DNA from: Acidaminobacter sp964416305 | Lineage (GTDB): Bacteria; Bacillota; Clostridia; Peptostreptococcales; Acidaminobacteraceae | Direction: 5' to 3' | Length of the DNA: 64,000 bases | Assembly: GCA_964416305.1 (NCBI GenBank) | Contig: CAYQDM010000017.1 | Span: forward strand, 1 to 64,000 | Part shown: one piece after another, positions 33,596 to 42,015 of the stretch | How positions within the stretch are numbered: position 1 is the stretch's first letter | How the letters are laid out: every line of letters starts with the position of its first letter | The notes under the pieces: model-generated | What the model saw: the letters and a program-made list of their open reading frames with translations, nothing else | Databases searched by the model: none | What the model was told of the DNA's origin: nothing | Made by a program: the position numbers and the translations under genes

Positions 33596-33624
33596 ATTAT
33601 ACTACCATCTAAACAGATATGCAA
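33596..33624 (-). promoter_or_regulatory. S10 operon promoter
   Basis: TTGCAT (33619-33624) and a perfect TATAAT (33596-33601) are separated by 17 bp on the minus strand, just after the tuf terminator. Confidence 0.85.
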
Positions 33625-33636
33625 CACTTTTCGCAC

Positions 33637-33669
33637 TTAAAAGTGGGCCTGTTTTTCACAGGCCCACTT
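33637..33669 (-). terminator. terminator after fusA-tuf copy 1
   Basis: A perfect 12-bp stem AAGTGGGCCTGT/ACAGGCCCACTT (33641-33652 with 33658-33669) is followed on the minus strand by TTTTAAG. It separates the str unit from the S10 promoter, although the T run is short, so some read-through is possible. Confidence 0.85.
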
Positions 33670-33690
33670 CTTTAAGCAACTATGCTCGTA

Positions 33691-34884
33691 TTACTTAATG
33701 ATCTTGATAACGGAGCCAGCGCCAACCGTACGGCCACCCTCACGGATGGAGAACTTGAGGCCTTCTTCAACAGCGATAGGTGAGATCAGTGTGATCGTCA
33801 TCTCGATGTTGTCGCCAGGCATACACATTTCTACGCCTGCAGGAAGGTGTGCTGAACCGGTAACGTCTGTCGTTCTGAAGAAGAACTGCGGTCTGTAACC
33901 GTTGAAGAACGGTGTATGTCTGCCGCCTTCTTCTTTCTTGAGGACGTAAACCTGTGCTTCGAACTCAGTGTGCGGGTTGACTGAACCCGGCTTCGCGAGA
34001 ACCTGACCGCGCTCGATCTCTGTTCTCTGTACGCCGCGAAGCAGTGCGCCGATGTTGTCGCCCGCACGACCTTCGTCGAGGAGCTTCTTGAACATCTCTA
34101 CGCCTGTAACGACGACTTTGCGTTTCTCTTCTGCAAGACCGACGATCTCTACTTCTTCCTGAACCTTGACGATACCGCGCTCGATACGGCCTGTTGCGAC
34201 TGTGCCGCGGCCAGTAATGGAGAAGACGTCCTCGACAGGCATCAGGAACGGTTTGTCGACGTCACGCTGTGGCTCTGGAATGTAAGTGTCGATGATTTCG
34301 AACATTTCGACGATCTTCTCTGCCCATGAAGATGTTGGATCTTCAAGTGCGAGCAGCGCGCTGCCGCGGATGATCGGCGTGTCGTCGCCAGGGAACTCGT
34401 ACATGTTGAGAAGGTCGCGAACTTCCATCTCGACGAGTTCGAGGAGCTCTTCGTCATCAACCATGTCGCACTTGTTGAGGAAGACGACGATGTATGGTAC
34501 GCCTACCTGACGAGCAAGCAGGATGTGCTCACGCGTTTGCGGCATTGGGCCGTCTGCTGCGGATACAACCAGGATGGAACCGTCCATTTGCGCTGCGCCT
34601 GTGATCATGTTCTTGACATAGTCGGCGTGGCCTGGGCAGTCAACGTGAGCGTAGTGACGGTTAGGTGTCTCGTACTCAACGTGTGCAGTTGAAATTGTGA
34701 TGCCGCGCTCTCTCTCTTCCGGTGCTTTGTCGATGTTGTCGAATGCGACTTCTTCGCCAAGGCCATATTTAGTAAAGAGAACTTTTGTGATTGCTGCTGT
34801 CAGCGTCGTCTTACCGTGGTCAACGTGACCAATTGTTCCGATGTTGACGTGTGGCTTGTTTCTAAGAAACTTTTGCTTACCCAT
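33691..34884 (-). CDS. tuf: translation elongation factor Tu, copy 1
   Basis: Delivers aminoacyl-tRNA to the ribosome as a GTPase. The 397-residue protein has GHVDHGKTT at 19-27, DCPGH near residue 82 and NKCD near residue 137. It follows fusA, the usual str-operon place. Its DNA is almost identical to the second copy at 49700-50893: I see only two silent differences, at 33736 and 34852. Confidence 0.98.
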   Translation of the reverse strand: MGKQKFLRNKPHVNIGTIGHVDHGKTTLTAAITKVLFTKYGLGEEVAFDNIDKAPEERERGITISTAHVEYETPNRHYAHVDCPGHADYVKNMITGAAQMDGSILVVSAADGPMPQTREHILLARQVGVPYIVVFLNKCDMVDDEELLELVEMEVRDLLNMYEFPGDDTPIIRGSALLALEDPTSSWAEKIVEMFEIIDTYIPEPQRDVDKPFLMPVEDVFSITGRGTVATGRIERGIVKVQEEVEIVGLAEEKRKVVVTGVEMFKKLLDEGRAGDNIGALLRGVQRTEIERGQVLAKPGSVNPHTEFEAQVYVLKKEEGGRHTPFFNGYRPQFFFRTTDVTGSAHLPAGVEMCMPGDNIEMTITLISPIAVEEGLKFSIREGGRTVGAGSVIKIIK

Positions 34885-34936
34885 TTTACGGAGTTCCTCC
34901 CTTAAAGTCGGCTTTTGCCGACGGAATTAGTCTTAA

Positions 34937-37003
34937 TTACTTCTTACCCATAACTTTTTCGGCAATATTGTTCGGAACCTGCTCATAGTGGCTGAAGACC
35001 ATGACATAGTTGCCTCGGCCCTGTGATGCTGAACGCAGGTCTGTCGCATAGCCAAACATTTCGGAAAGCGGAACATGTGCTCTGATAACTTGGTTGCCAT
35101 GAACCATTTCCATACCTTCAAGCTTACCACGGCGGGAGTTGAGGTCACCCATAACATCGCCAAGGTATTCTTCAGGAACAGTAACTTCAACCTTCATATA
35201 AGGCTCAAGCAGAATAGGATTTGCCTTCTTGAGTGCTTCCTTGACAGCCATGGAACCGGCGATCTTAAACGCCATTTCTGAGGAGTCAACTTCGTGGTAA
35301 GAACCGTCGTACAATTCGACATGAATGTCGACGACTTCAAAACCAGCGAGAACGCCGTTGGAAAGCGAACCTTGAACACCTTGGTTGACCGGCTCAATAT
35401 ATTCCTTAGGAATAGTACCGCCAGAAATGGTGCTTTCAAAGGTGTAGCCAACCGCAGGCTGGTTAGGGCGCACGCGGATTTTGACGTGACCATACTGACC
35501 ACGGCCGCCGGACTGTTTGGAGTATTTGTGGTCAATATCAGCAGTACCGGAAATGGTTTCTTTGTAAGCAACCTGTGGCGCGCCAATATTGGCTTCAACT
35601 TTAAACTCTCTGAGAAGTCGGTCGACGATGATTTCGAGGTGGAGTTCACCCATGCCCGCGATAATCGTTTGGCCGGTTTCTTCGTCAGTATAAGTTTTAA
35701 AAGTAGGGTCTTCTTCAGCAAGCTTAGAGAGTGCAATGCCCATTTTTTCCTGTCCAGCCTTGGTTTTAGGCTCGATAGCAACGCGGATAACAGGATCAGG
35801 GAAATCCATGGACTCGAGGATGATTGGTTTGCTTTCGTCGCAGAGTGTGTCGCCTGTGGTTGTGAACTTGAGGCCAACAGCTGCAGCAATATCACCTGAG
35901 TAAACCATTTCGATCTCTTCACGCTTGTTGGCGTGCATTTGCAGAATACGGCTGATACGCTCTTTTTTGCTCTTAGTTGAGTTAAAGACATAAGAGCCGG
36001 ACTGGAGCGTGCCGGAGTAGACGCGGAAGAATGACAGTCTGCCTACATAAGGGTCCGTCATGATCTTAAATGCAAGCGCGGAAAACGGCTCGCTGTCAGA
36101 TGCAGGACGTGAATCCTCTTCGCCGTCCATATCAACGCCTTTTATAGCCTCGATATCGAGTGGAGAAGGCAGGAAATCGACAACAGCGTCGAGCATTAAC
36201 TGAACGCCCTTGTTCTTGTAAGAAGAACCGCAGAGAACCGGAACGACAAGGTTGTTGATCGTAGCAAGGCGAAGGCCTCTCATGATCTCCTCGTGAGTAA
36301 AATCTTCACCCTCAAGGTATTTCATCATAAGCTCTTCGTCGCCTTCTGCGACAGCTTCAACGACTTTCAATCTGGCTTCTGTAGCCATATCCAAATATTC
36401 AGCAGGGATGTCAATGATTTCAACATCCGTACCAAGATCGTCCTTGTAAATGTGTGCTTTCATATCAATCAGCGTGATGATGCCGCTGAATTTGTCTTCA
36501 GCACCAATAGGAAGCTGAATAGGCACTGCATTGGCATGGAGTCTGTCATGCATCATGCCGACAACACGCTCAAAGTTTGCGCCTGTGATATCCATTTTGT
36601 TGATGTAGGCAATTCTAGGTACACCATAACGGACTGCCTGACGCCATACAGTTTCGGATTGTGGCTCAACGCCGCCTTTTGCACAGAAGACCGCAACGGT
36701 TCCGTCCAGTACGCGGAGTGAACGCTCAACTTCGACTGTGAAGTCAACGTGTCCCGGTGTATCAATAACGTTTATACGATGGTCTCTCCATTGGCAAGTC
36801 GTCGCTGCGGAAGTGATCGTAATTCCGCGCTCCTGTTCTTGTTCCATCCAGTCCATAGTCGCGCCGCCGTCATGAACTTCGCCGATTTTGTGCGTCTTTC
36901 CTGTGTAGTAGAGAATACGCTCAGTCGTCGTTGTTTTTCCTGCGTCAATATGGGCCATGATGCCAATGTTTCTAGTCATTTCAAGAGTAAAATCTCTTGG
37001 CAT
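34937..37003 (-). CDS. fusA: translation elongation factor G
   Basis: GTPase that drives translocation and, with ribosome recycling factor, recycling. The 688-residue protein has AHIDAGKTTTTERIL near residue 17, DTPGHVDFT near residue 82 and NKMD near residue 136, then domains II-V with the conserved GGRGQYGHVKIR in domain IV. It lies between rpsG and tuf. Confidence 0.98.
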   Translation of the reverse strand: MPRDFTLEMTRNIGIMAHIDAGKTTTTERILYYTGKTHKIGEVHDGGATMDWMEQEQERGITITSAATTCQWRDHRINVIDTPGHVDFTVEVERSLRVLDGTVAVFCAKGGVEPQSETVWRQAVRYGVPRIAYINKMDITGANFERVVGMMHDRLHANAVPIQLPIGAEDKFSGIITLIDMKAHIYKDDLGTDVEIIDIPAEYLDMATEARLKVVEAVAEGDEELMMKYLEGEDFTHEEIMRGLRLATINNLVVPVLCGSSYKNKGVQLMLDAVVDFLPSPLDIEAIKGVDMDGEEDSRPASDSEPFSALAFKIMTDPYVGRLSFFRVYSGTLQSGSYVFNSTKSKKERISRILQMHANKREEIEMVYSGDIAAAVGLKFTTTGDTLCDESKPIILESMDFPDPVIRVAIEPKTKAGQEKMGIALSKLAEEDPTFKTYTDEETGQTIIAGMGELHLEIIVDRLLREFKVEANIGAPQVAYKETISGTADIDHKYSKQSGGRGQYGHVKIRVRPNQPAVGYTFESTISGGTIPKEYIEPVNQGVQGSLSNGVLAGFEVVDIHVELYDGSYHEVDSSEMAFKIAGSMAVKEALKKANPILLEPYMKVEVTVPEEYLGDVMGDLNSRRGKLEGMEMVHGNQVIRAHVPLSEMFGYATDLRSASQGRGNYVMVFSHYEQVPNNIAEKVMGKK

Positions 37004-37063
37004 ATGAGTCCTCCTTCACCAAGGTGGTGCAAATCCAATCCATTAAGGGAAGGTGTTTGCGTA

Positions 37064-37534
37064 TTACCAACGGTAATGCGCAAACGCCTTATTAGCTTCA
37101 GCCATTTTGTGTGTGTCTTCTCTCTTCTTGACAGATGCGCCGGTGTTGCTCGCAGCATCAAGAAGTTCTTTTGCGAGTTTGTCCGTCATGGTCTTTTCGC
37201 CGCGCTTGCGGGAATAAGTGATCAACCATCTAAGGCCAAGTGTCTGTCTTCTTTCCGGACGAACTTCAACCGGCACCTGATAGTTGGAACCGCCGACACG
37301 TCGAGCTCTGACTTCGAGGACCGGCATGATGTTTCCGAGCGCCTCTTCGAAGACTTCGAGTGCATTCCGGCCAGTTTTCTCCGCAACAATCTCAAATGCA
37401 TCATAGACGATGCGCTGTGCAGTGCCGCGCTTTCCGTCATACATGATGGTATTGATAAGTTTCGTGACGACCTTGCTGCCGTATACTGGATCTGGCAACA
37501 CTTCTCTCTTTGGTACATTTCCTTTTCTAGGCAC
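37064..37534 (-). CDS. rpsG: 30S ribosomal protein uS7
   Basis: The 156-residue head-nucleating protein begins MPRKGNVPKREVLPDPVYGS. It has VEVRPERRQTLGLRWLITYS. In E. coli S7 represses its own mRNA at the rpsL-rpsG gap; that gap here is 123 nt and has a hairpin. Confidence 0.98.
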   Translation of the reverse strand: MPRKGNVPKREVLPDPVYGSKVVTKLINTIMYDGKRGTAQRIVYDAFEIVAEKTGRNALEVFEEALGNIMPVLEVRARRVGGSNYQVPVEVRPERRQTLGLRWLITYSRKRGEKTMTDKLAKELLDAASNTGASVKKREDTHKMAEANKAFAHYRW

Positions 37535-37616
37535 GATACTTCCCTCCTTAAAATAATTCTTTCATCGGTACTCGACATAGCGAATATGCCGTTGTGCGCT
37601 AATCGACTTATATAAA

Positions 37617-37639
37617 GCCTCTCCCGAGGCGGAAGAGGC
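37617..37639 (-). promoter_or_regulatory. rpsL-rpsG intercistronic hairpin
   Basis: GCCTCT (37617-37622) pairs with AGAGGC (37634-37639), with a 11-nt loop, followed on the minus strand by TTTATATAAG. It could be a weak attenuator or an S7-binding site. It lies about 19 nt after the rpsL stop codon. Confidence 0.45.
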
Positions 37640-37657
37640 GTCTTTGGTCGTCAATGA

Positions 37658-38077
37658 TTAGCTTTTCTTCTTAGGTCTCTTTGCACCGTATTTGGATCTC
37701 GACTGCTGACGATTTGCAACGCCAGATGTATCGAGAACACCACGGACGATATGGTAACGCACGCCTGGCAGGTCTTTGACCCTACCGCCTCTGATGAGGA
37801 CAACGCTGTGCTCTTGCAGGTTGTGGCCGACACCAGGGATGTAGGCGGTTACCTCCATACCATTGGAAAGTCTGACCCTCGCAACTTTTCTGAGCGCTGA
37901 GTTAGGTTTCTTAGGCGTTACAGTCTTAACAGATGTACAAACGCCGCGCTTTTGTGGCGAACTTTGCTCAACAGCCGCTTTTCTAAGGGTGTTGAACGTT
38001 CTTTGAAGCGCAGGCGAAGTAGATTTGTATTCAACTTTCTCTCTGCCCTTACGGATTAATTGGTTAATTGTTGGCAT
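37658..38077 (-). CDS. rpsL: 30S ribosomal protein uS12
   Basis: The 139-residue decoding protein has MPTINQLIRKGREKVEYKST at the start. PKKPNSALRKVARVRLSNG and RGGRVKDLPGVRYHIVRG carry the lysines whose changes give streptomycin resistance in other bacteria; both have the wild-type form. ATG at 38077 follows AGGAGG. Confidence 0.98.
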   Translation of the reverse strand: MPTINQLIRKGREKVEYKSTSPALQRTFNTLRKAAVEQSSPQKRGVCTSVKTVTPKKPNSALRKVARVRLSNGMEVTAYIPGVGHNLQEHSVVLIRGGRVKDLPGVRYHIVRGVLDTSGVANRQQSRSKYGAKRPKKKS

Positions 38078-38097
38078 TCTTGCACCTCCTTCCAAAA

Positions 38098-38349
38098 TTA
38101 TAATTCTTGATTCATTAAAACTGCTGTCGCAGCACCAACGTCAATTTTACACGCTTTTCCAAGTTCTTTCATTGTATCGATATATTCGATCGGAACTGAA
38201 AACTGAGCTGCCAATTCGACCAGAGGTCGAACGACATGCTGTTCAGCATCTTTGGCAATATACAATATGACTGCCTTTCCGCTGGTAACGGCTTTATATG
38301 ACTGTTTGACGCCGACACGCAGGTTGTAACCTGAGGCAATCTCCAGCAT
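38098..38349 (-). CDS. ribosomal L7Ae-like protein (YbxF/RplGB type)
   Basis: The 83-residue kink-turn RNA-binding protein has the fold and place (rpoC-L7Ae-rpsL) of B. subtilis YbxF. SGYNLRVGVKQSYKAVTSG and AVILYIAKDAEQHVVRPLVE are visible. It is the first gene of the str unit, after GGGAGG. The role in the ribosome is unresolved in the literature I know. Confidence 0.88.
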   Translation of the reverse strand: MLEIASGYNLRVGVKQSYKAVTSGKAVILYIAKDAEQHVVRPLVELAAQFSVPIEYIDTMKELGKACKIDVGAATAVLMNQEL

Positions 38350-38403
38350 GAGGGTGGCCTCCCATTCTAGTCTTTGGGAACTCGCTCACATGCGCACTCA
38401 ATC

Positions 38404-38432
38404 ATTTTAACACCGAGTACAGACACTGTCAA
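38404..38432 (-). promoter_or_regulatory. str operon promoter with inverted repeat at -35
   Basis: TTGACA (38427-38432) and TAAAAT (38404-38409) on the minus strand, 17 bp apart, 54 bp upstream of the L7Ae-like gene. An inverted repeat CTGTCAAC-N12-GTTGACAG at 38426-38453 includes the whole -35 box. Confidence 0.8.
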
Positions 38433-38476
38433 CCATTTATCGTGAGTTGACAGGTCTGTCCCGGTGAAAGATTCTG

Positions 38477-41400
38477 CTAAAAATCCATGTCATCTGCAGA
38501 GTCTTCATTTAAAACGGGTGGCTGGATCGCGATTTCTCGGTATTTCTTCATCCCTGTACCTGCCGGGATCAACTTGCCAATAATGACATTCTCCTTCAGG
38601 CCGATCAACCGATCTTCTTTACCGTTAATGGCCGCTTCAGTCAGGACACGGGTGGTCTCCTGGAAGGAAGCTGCAGACAGGAAGGATTCAGTTGCGAGAG
38701 ACGCTTTTGTGATACCAAGCAGTGTACGGCTTCCGGTTGCCGGTGTACCGCCTGCTGCCTCGATCTTCTCGTTTTCATCGAGGTAATCGCGATAGCTGCT
38801 GACGCCGCCCGGCAACAAGAGTGAGTCACCCGGATCATCTATCTTAACTTTTGACAACATCTGCTTGACTATGATCTCAATGTGTTTGTCGTTGATGTCA
38901 ACGCCCTGCAGACGGTAAACTCTTTGTACCTCTTTGGTAATGTATTCCTGAACGCCGCGGACGCCCACTACTCTGAGCAGATCATGCGGGTTGATAGAGC
39001 CTTCCGTGATCAGATCGCCGGCTACAACTCTATCGCCTTCTTTAACTTTAATGCGTGATCCAAAGACGATTTGAGAAATGCTTTGCTCGCCATCTTCACG
39101 CGTAATAACGACTTCACGTTTCTTTTTGGATTCTCTGAAAGCAACAACCCCGTCGACCTCAGCGATGACTGCCTGGCCTTTTGGTTTTCTGGCTTCAAAC
39201 AATTCCTCAACACGCGGGAGACCTTGCGTGATATCACCGCCGGCAACACCGCCGGTATGGAAGGTTCTCATTGTGAGCTGTGTGCCCGGCTCACCAATCG
39301 ACTGCGCCGCGATAATACCTACCGCTTCACCGACATTGACGGATTTCCCTGTTGCCAGGTTGATGCCGTAACACTTGCTGCAAACGCCATATGGTGTTTC
39401 ACAGGTCAGAACCGTTCTCACATAGACCTTGTCAAGGCCGGCTTTGACAATCAATTCCGCGTGCTCATCCTGAATCATGGTATCTGCCGAAACCAGGAGT
39501 TCTCCTGTCTCAGGGTGAAGAATGTCCACTGCAGGATATCTGCCCATGACACGCTCTTCAAGTGATTCAATCACTTCATTGCCATCTTTGAAGGCTGTGA
39601 CCCATATCCCGGAAGTTGTGCCGCAATCAATATCGCGAACTATAACATCCTGGCTGACGTCGACGAGTCGACGGGTCAGGTATCCGGAGTCTGCCGTACG
39701 AAGCGCAGTATCCGCAAGACCTTTACGGGCACCGGTAGTGGATATGAAGTACTCCAGTACTGTCAGGCCTTCGCGGAAGTTGGAAACGATTGGAATCTCA
39801 ACCGTACGACCGAGGGCATTGGCCATCAGACCACGCATACCCGCAAGCTGACGAATCTGGTTCTTACTTCCGCGGGCACCGGAGTGCGCCATGATTTTAA
39901 CGTTATTGAGACGGTCGAGGCTGTCCATCAGGACTTCGGTAACATCGTCCGTGGTTTTTGTCCAAGTTTCAATAACTTTCTCATAGCGTTCTTCATCTGA
40001 AATCAGTCCGCGTCTGTAAGCCTTTTGGTATTTATCAACCATGACCCTGGCTTCGTTGACAAGTTCCCACTTTTCTTTAGGAATGTCCATATCCGAAACC
40101 GAAATGGTAATCGCACCCTTGGTAGAGTATCTGAAGCCCATTTCTTTCATGTGGTCGAGAATGTTGGCAGTGATCGTATTGCCATGCTTTTTAAAACATT
40201 TGCCGATGATCTCTTCGAGTTTCTTCTTGGTGCAGAGGAAATCGATTTCCAGGGCATTTGGATCCTGTGCACGATTTACAAAACCGAGATCCTGAGGCAC
40301 TTTTTCATTGAAGATGAATCGGCCCACTGTACTTTCGATCAGAATTGGCTCTCCGGTAATCGCGTCAAACCTGCGAAGTCTAACCTTCGCGTGCAGGCTG
40401 ACCGCTTTATTCTCGTATGCCAGCATCATTTCGTCAAAATCTTTATAGACCGACCCTTCGCCTTTGTCACCGTCGATATCCACGGTGAGATAGTAGGCGC
40501 CAAGAACCATATCCTGAGTAGGTGTTGTAATTGGGGAGCCGTCTTTTGGAGCGAGGATATTATTGACAGACAGCATCAGGAATCTCGCTTCAGCCTGGGC
40601 TTCAACTGACAGCGGCACATGAACCGCCATCTGGTCGCCGTCGAAGTCCGCGTTGTACGCAGTACAGACAAGCGGATGGAGGCGGATCGCCTTACCTTCA
40701 ACCAGTACTGGCTCAAATGCCTGAATGCCAAGTCGGTGCAGCGTCGGTGCGCGGTTCAGAAGGACCGGATGATCTTTAATGACATCTTCAACAATGTCCC
40801 AAACTTCCGGGCGGATTCTTTCAACCATGCGCTTGGCGCTCTTGATGTTATGGACATAGCCTTCCTTGACAAGCCGCTTCATGACAAATGGCTTGAACAG
40901 TTCGAGGGCCATTTTCTTCGGCAGGCCGCACTGATAGAATTTCAGTTCCGGACCGACGACGATAACCGAACGGCCGGAATAGTCAACACGCTTTCCGAGA
41001 AGGTTCTGACGGAAACGTCCCTGCTTGCCCTTCAGCATGTCGGACAGAGATTTGAGCGGGCGATTGCCGGGACCAGTGACCGGTCTGCCGCGTCTGCCAT
41101 TGTCTATAAGGGCGTCGACAGCTTCCTGAAGCATCCGCTTTTCATTTCGTACGATGATGTCCGGAGCGCCGAGTTCAAGGAGGCGCTTCAGACGATTGTT
41201 TCTATTGATGACACGACGGTAAAGGTCGTTCAGGTCTGAGGTTGCGAATCTGCCGCCGTCGAGCTGAACCATAGGCCGAAGATCCGGCGGGATGACCGGG
41301 ATGACATCCAGAATCATCCACGTAGGATCATTGCCGGACTTTCTGAAGGCTTCTACAACTTCGAGACGGCGGATTGCGCGGATGCGCTTCTGGCCCGTGC

Positions 41401-41998
41401 TGTCCTCGAGTCTGGCACGAAGTTCTTTGCTGAGTTCAATCAGGTCGATCTTCATGAGGATTTCCTGTATAGCCTCAGCACCCATTGCCGCCTTGAAGAG
41501 ATTTCCGAACTTGTCGCGGTTTTCCTGATACTCGCGCTCAGAGAGCAGCTGCTTGTAGGCAAGTCCGGATTCGCCCGGTTCTGTCACAATATAAGAAGCA
41601 AAATAGAGTACTTTCTCCAGGGAACGTGGTGACATGTCAAGCAGGATTCCCATCTTGGAAGGAATTCCTTTAAAGTACCAGATATGTGAAACAGGTGCCG
41701 CCAATTCAATGTGGCCCATTCTCTCACGTCTGACTTTCGCTTTGGTTACCTCGACGCCGCAGCGGTCGCATACAACGCCTTTGTAACGAACGCGCTTGTA
41801 TTTGCCGCAATGGCATTCCCAGTCTTTTGTGGGTCCAAATATTTTTTCACAGAACAGCCCTTCTTTTTCAGGCTTTAAGGTCCTGTAGTTGATAGTTTCC
41901 GGTTTTTTGACTTCACCCTTGGACCAAGAACGGATCTTGTCCGGTGAAGCCAGGCCGATTTTGATTGAATCAAAATTCGTAAACTCTAGCAAGGGCAT
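38477..41998 (-). CDS. rpoC: DNA-directed RNA polymerase subunit beta'
   Basis: The 1173-residue subunit forms half of the catalytic cleft. The N-terminal zinc finger has C62, C64, C77 and C80. The catalytic loop NADFDGDQM, whose three aspartates hold magnesium, is near residue 450, preceded by LLNRAPTLHRLGIQAF. The trigger-loop region GARKGLADTALRTADSGYL is near residue 745. Length is typical of Bacillota. It follows rpoB with a 17-nt gap. Confidence 0.98.
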   Translation of the reverse strand: MPLLEFTNFDSIKIGLASPDKIRSWSKGEVKKPETINYRTLKPEKEGLFCEKIFGPTKDWECHCGKYKRVRYKGVVCDRCGVEVTKAKVRRERMGHIELAAPVSHIWYFKGIPSKMGILLDMSPRSLEKVLYFASYIVTEPGESGLAYKQLLSEREYQENRDKFGNLFKAAMGAEAIQEILMKIDLIELSKELRARLEDSTGQKRIRAIRRLEVVEAFRKSGNDPTWMILDVIPVIPPDLRPMVQLDGGRFATSDLNDLYRRVINRNNRLKRLLELGAPDIIVRNEKRMLQEAVDALIDNGRRGRPVTGPGNRPLKSLSDMLKGKQGRFRQNLLGKRVDYSGRSVIVVGPELKFYQCGLPKKMALELFKPFVMKRLVKEGYVHNIKSAKRMVERIRPEVWDIVEDVIKDHPVLLNRAPTLHRLGIQAFEPVLVEGKAIRLHPLVCTAYNADFDGDQMAVHVPLSVEAQAEARFLMLSVNNILAPKDGSPITTPTQDMVLGAYYLTVDIDGDKGEGSVYKDFDEMMLAYENKAVSLHAKVRLRRFDAITGEPILIESTVGRFIFNEKVPQDLGFVNRAQDPNALEIDFLCTKKKLEEIIGKCFKKHGNTITANILDHMKEMGFRYSTKGAITISVSDMDIPKEKWELVNEARVMVDKYQKAYRRGLISDEERYEKVIETWTKTTDDVTEVLMDSLDRLNNVKIMAHSGARGSKNQIRQLAGMRGLMANALGRTVEIPIVSNFREGLTVLEYFISTTGARKGLADTALRTADSGYLTRRLVDVSQDVIVRDIDCGTTSGIWVTAFKDGNEVIESLEERVMGRYPAVDILHPETGELLVSADTMIQDEHAELIVKAGLDKVYVRTVLTCETPYGVCSKCYGINLATGKSVNVGEAVGIIAAQSIGEPGTQLTMRTFHTGGVAGGDITQGLPRVEELFEARKPKGQAVIAEVDGVVAFRESKKKREVVITREDGEQSISQIVFGSRIKVKEGDRVVAGDLITEGSINPHDLLRVVGVRGVQEYITKEVQRVYRLQGVDINDKHIEIIVKQMLSKVKIDDPGDSLLLPGGVSSYRDYLDENEKIEAAGGTPATGSRTLLGITKASLATESFLSAASFQETTRVLTEAAINGKEDRLIGLKENVIIGKLIPAGTGMKKYREIAIQPPVLNEDSADDMDF

Positions 41999-42015
41999 TC
42001 CTCTCCCTTCGGATA

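Noticed and set aside
35194..35991. 265-codon minus-strand frame inside fusA
   Set aside because: It is a shifted frame of EF-G with Ser/Leu-rich low-complexity composition and no homology.
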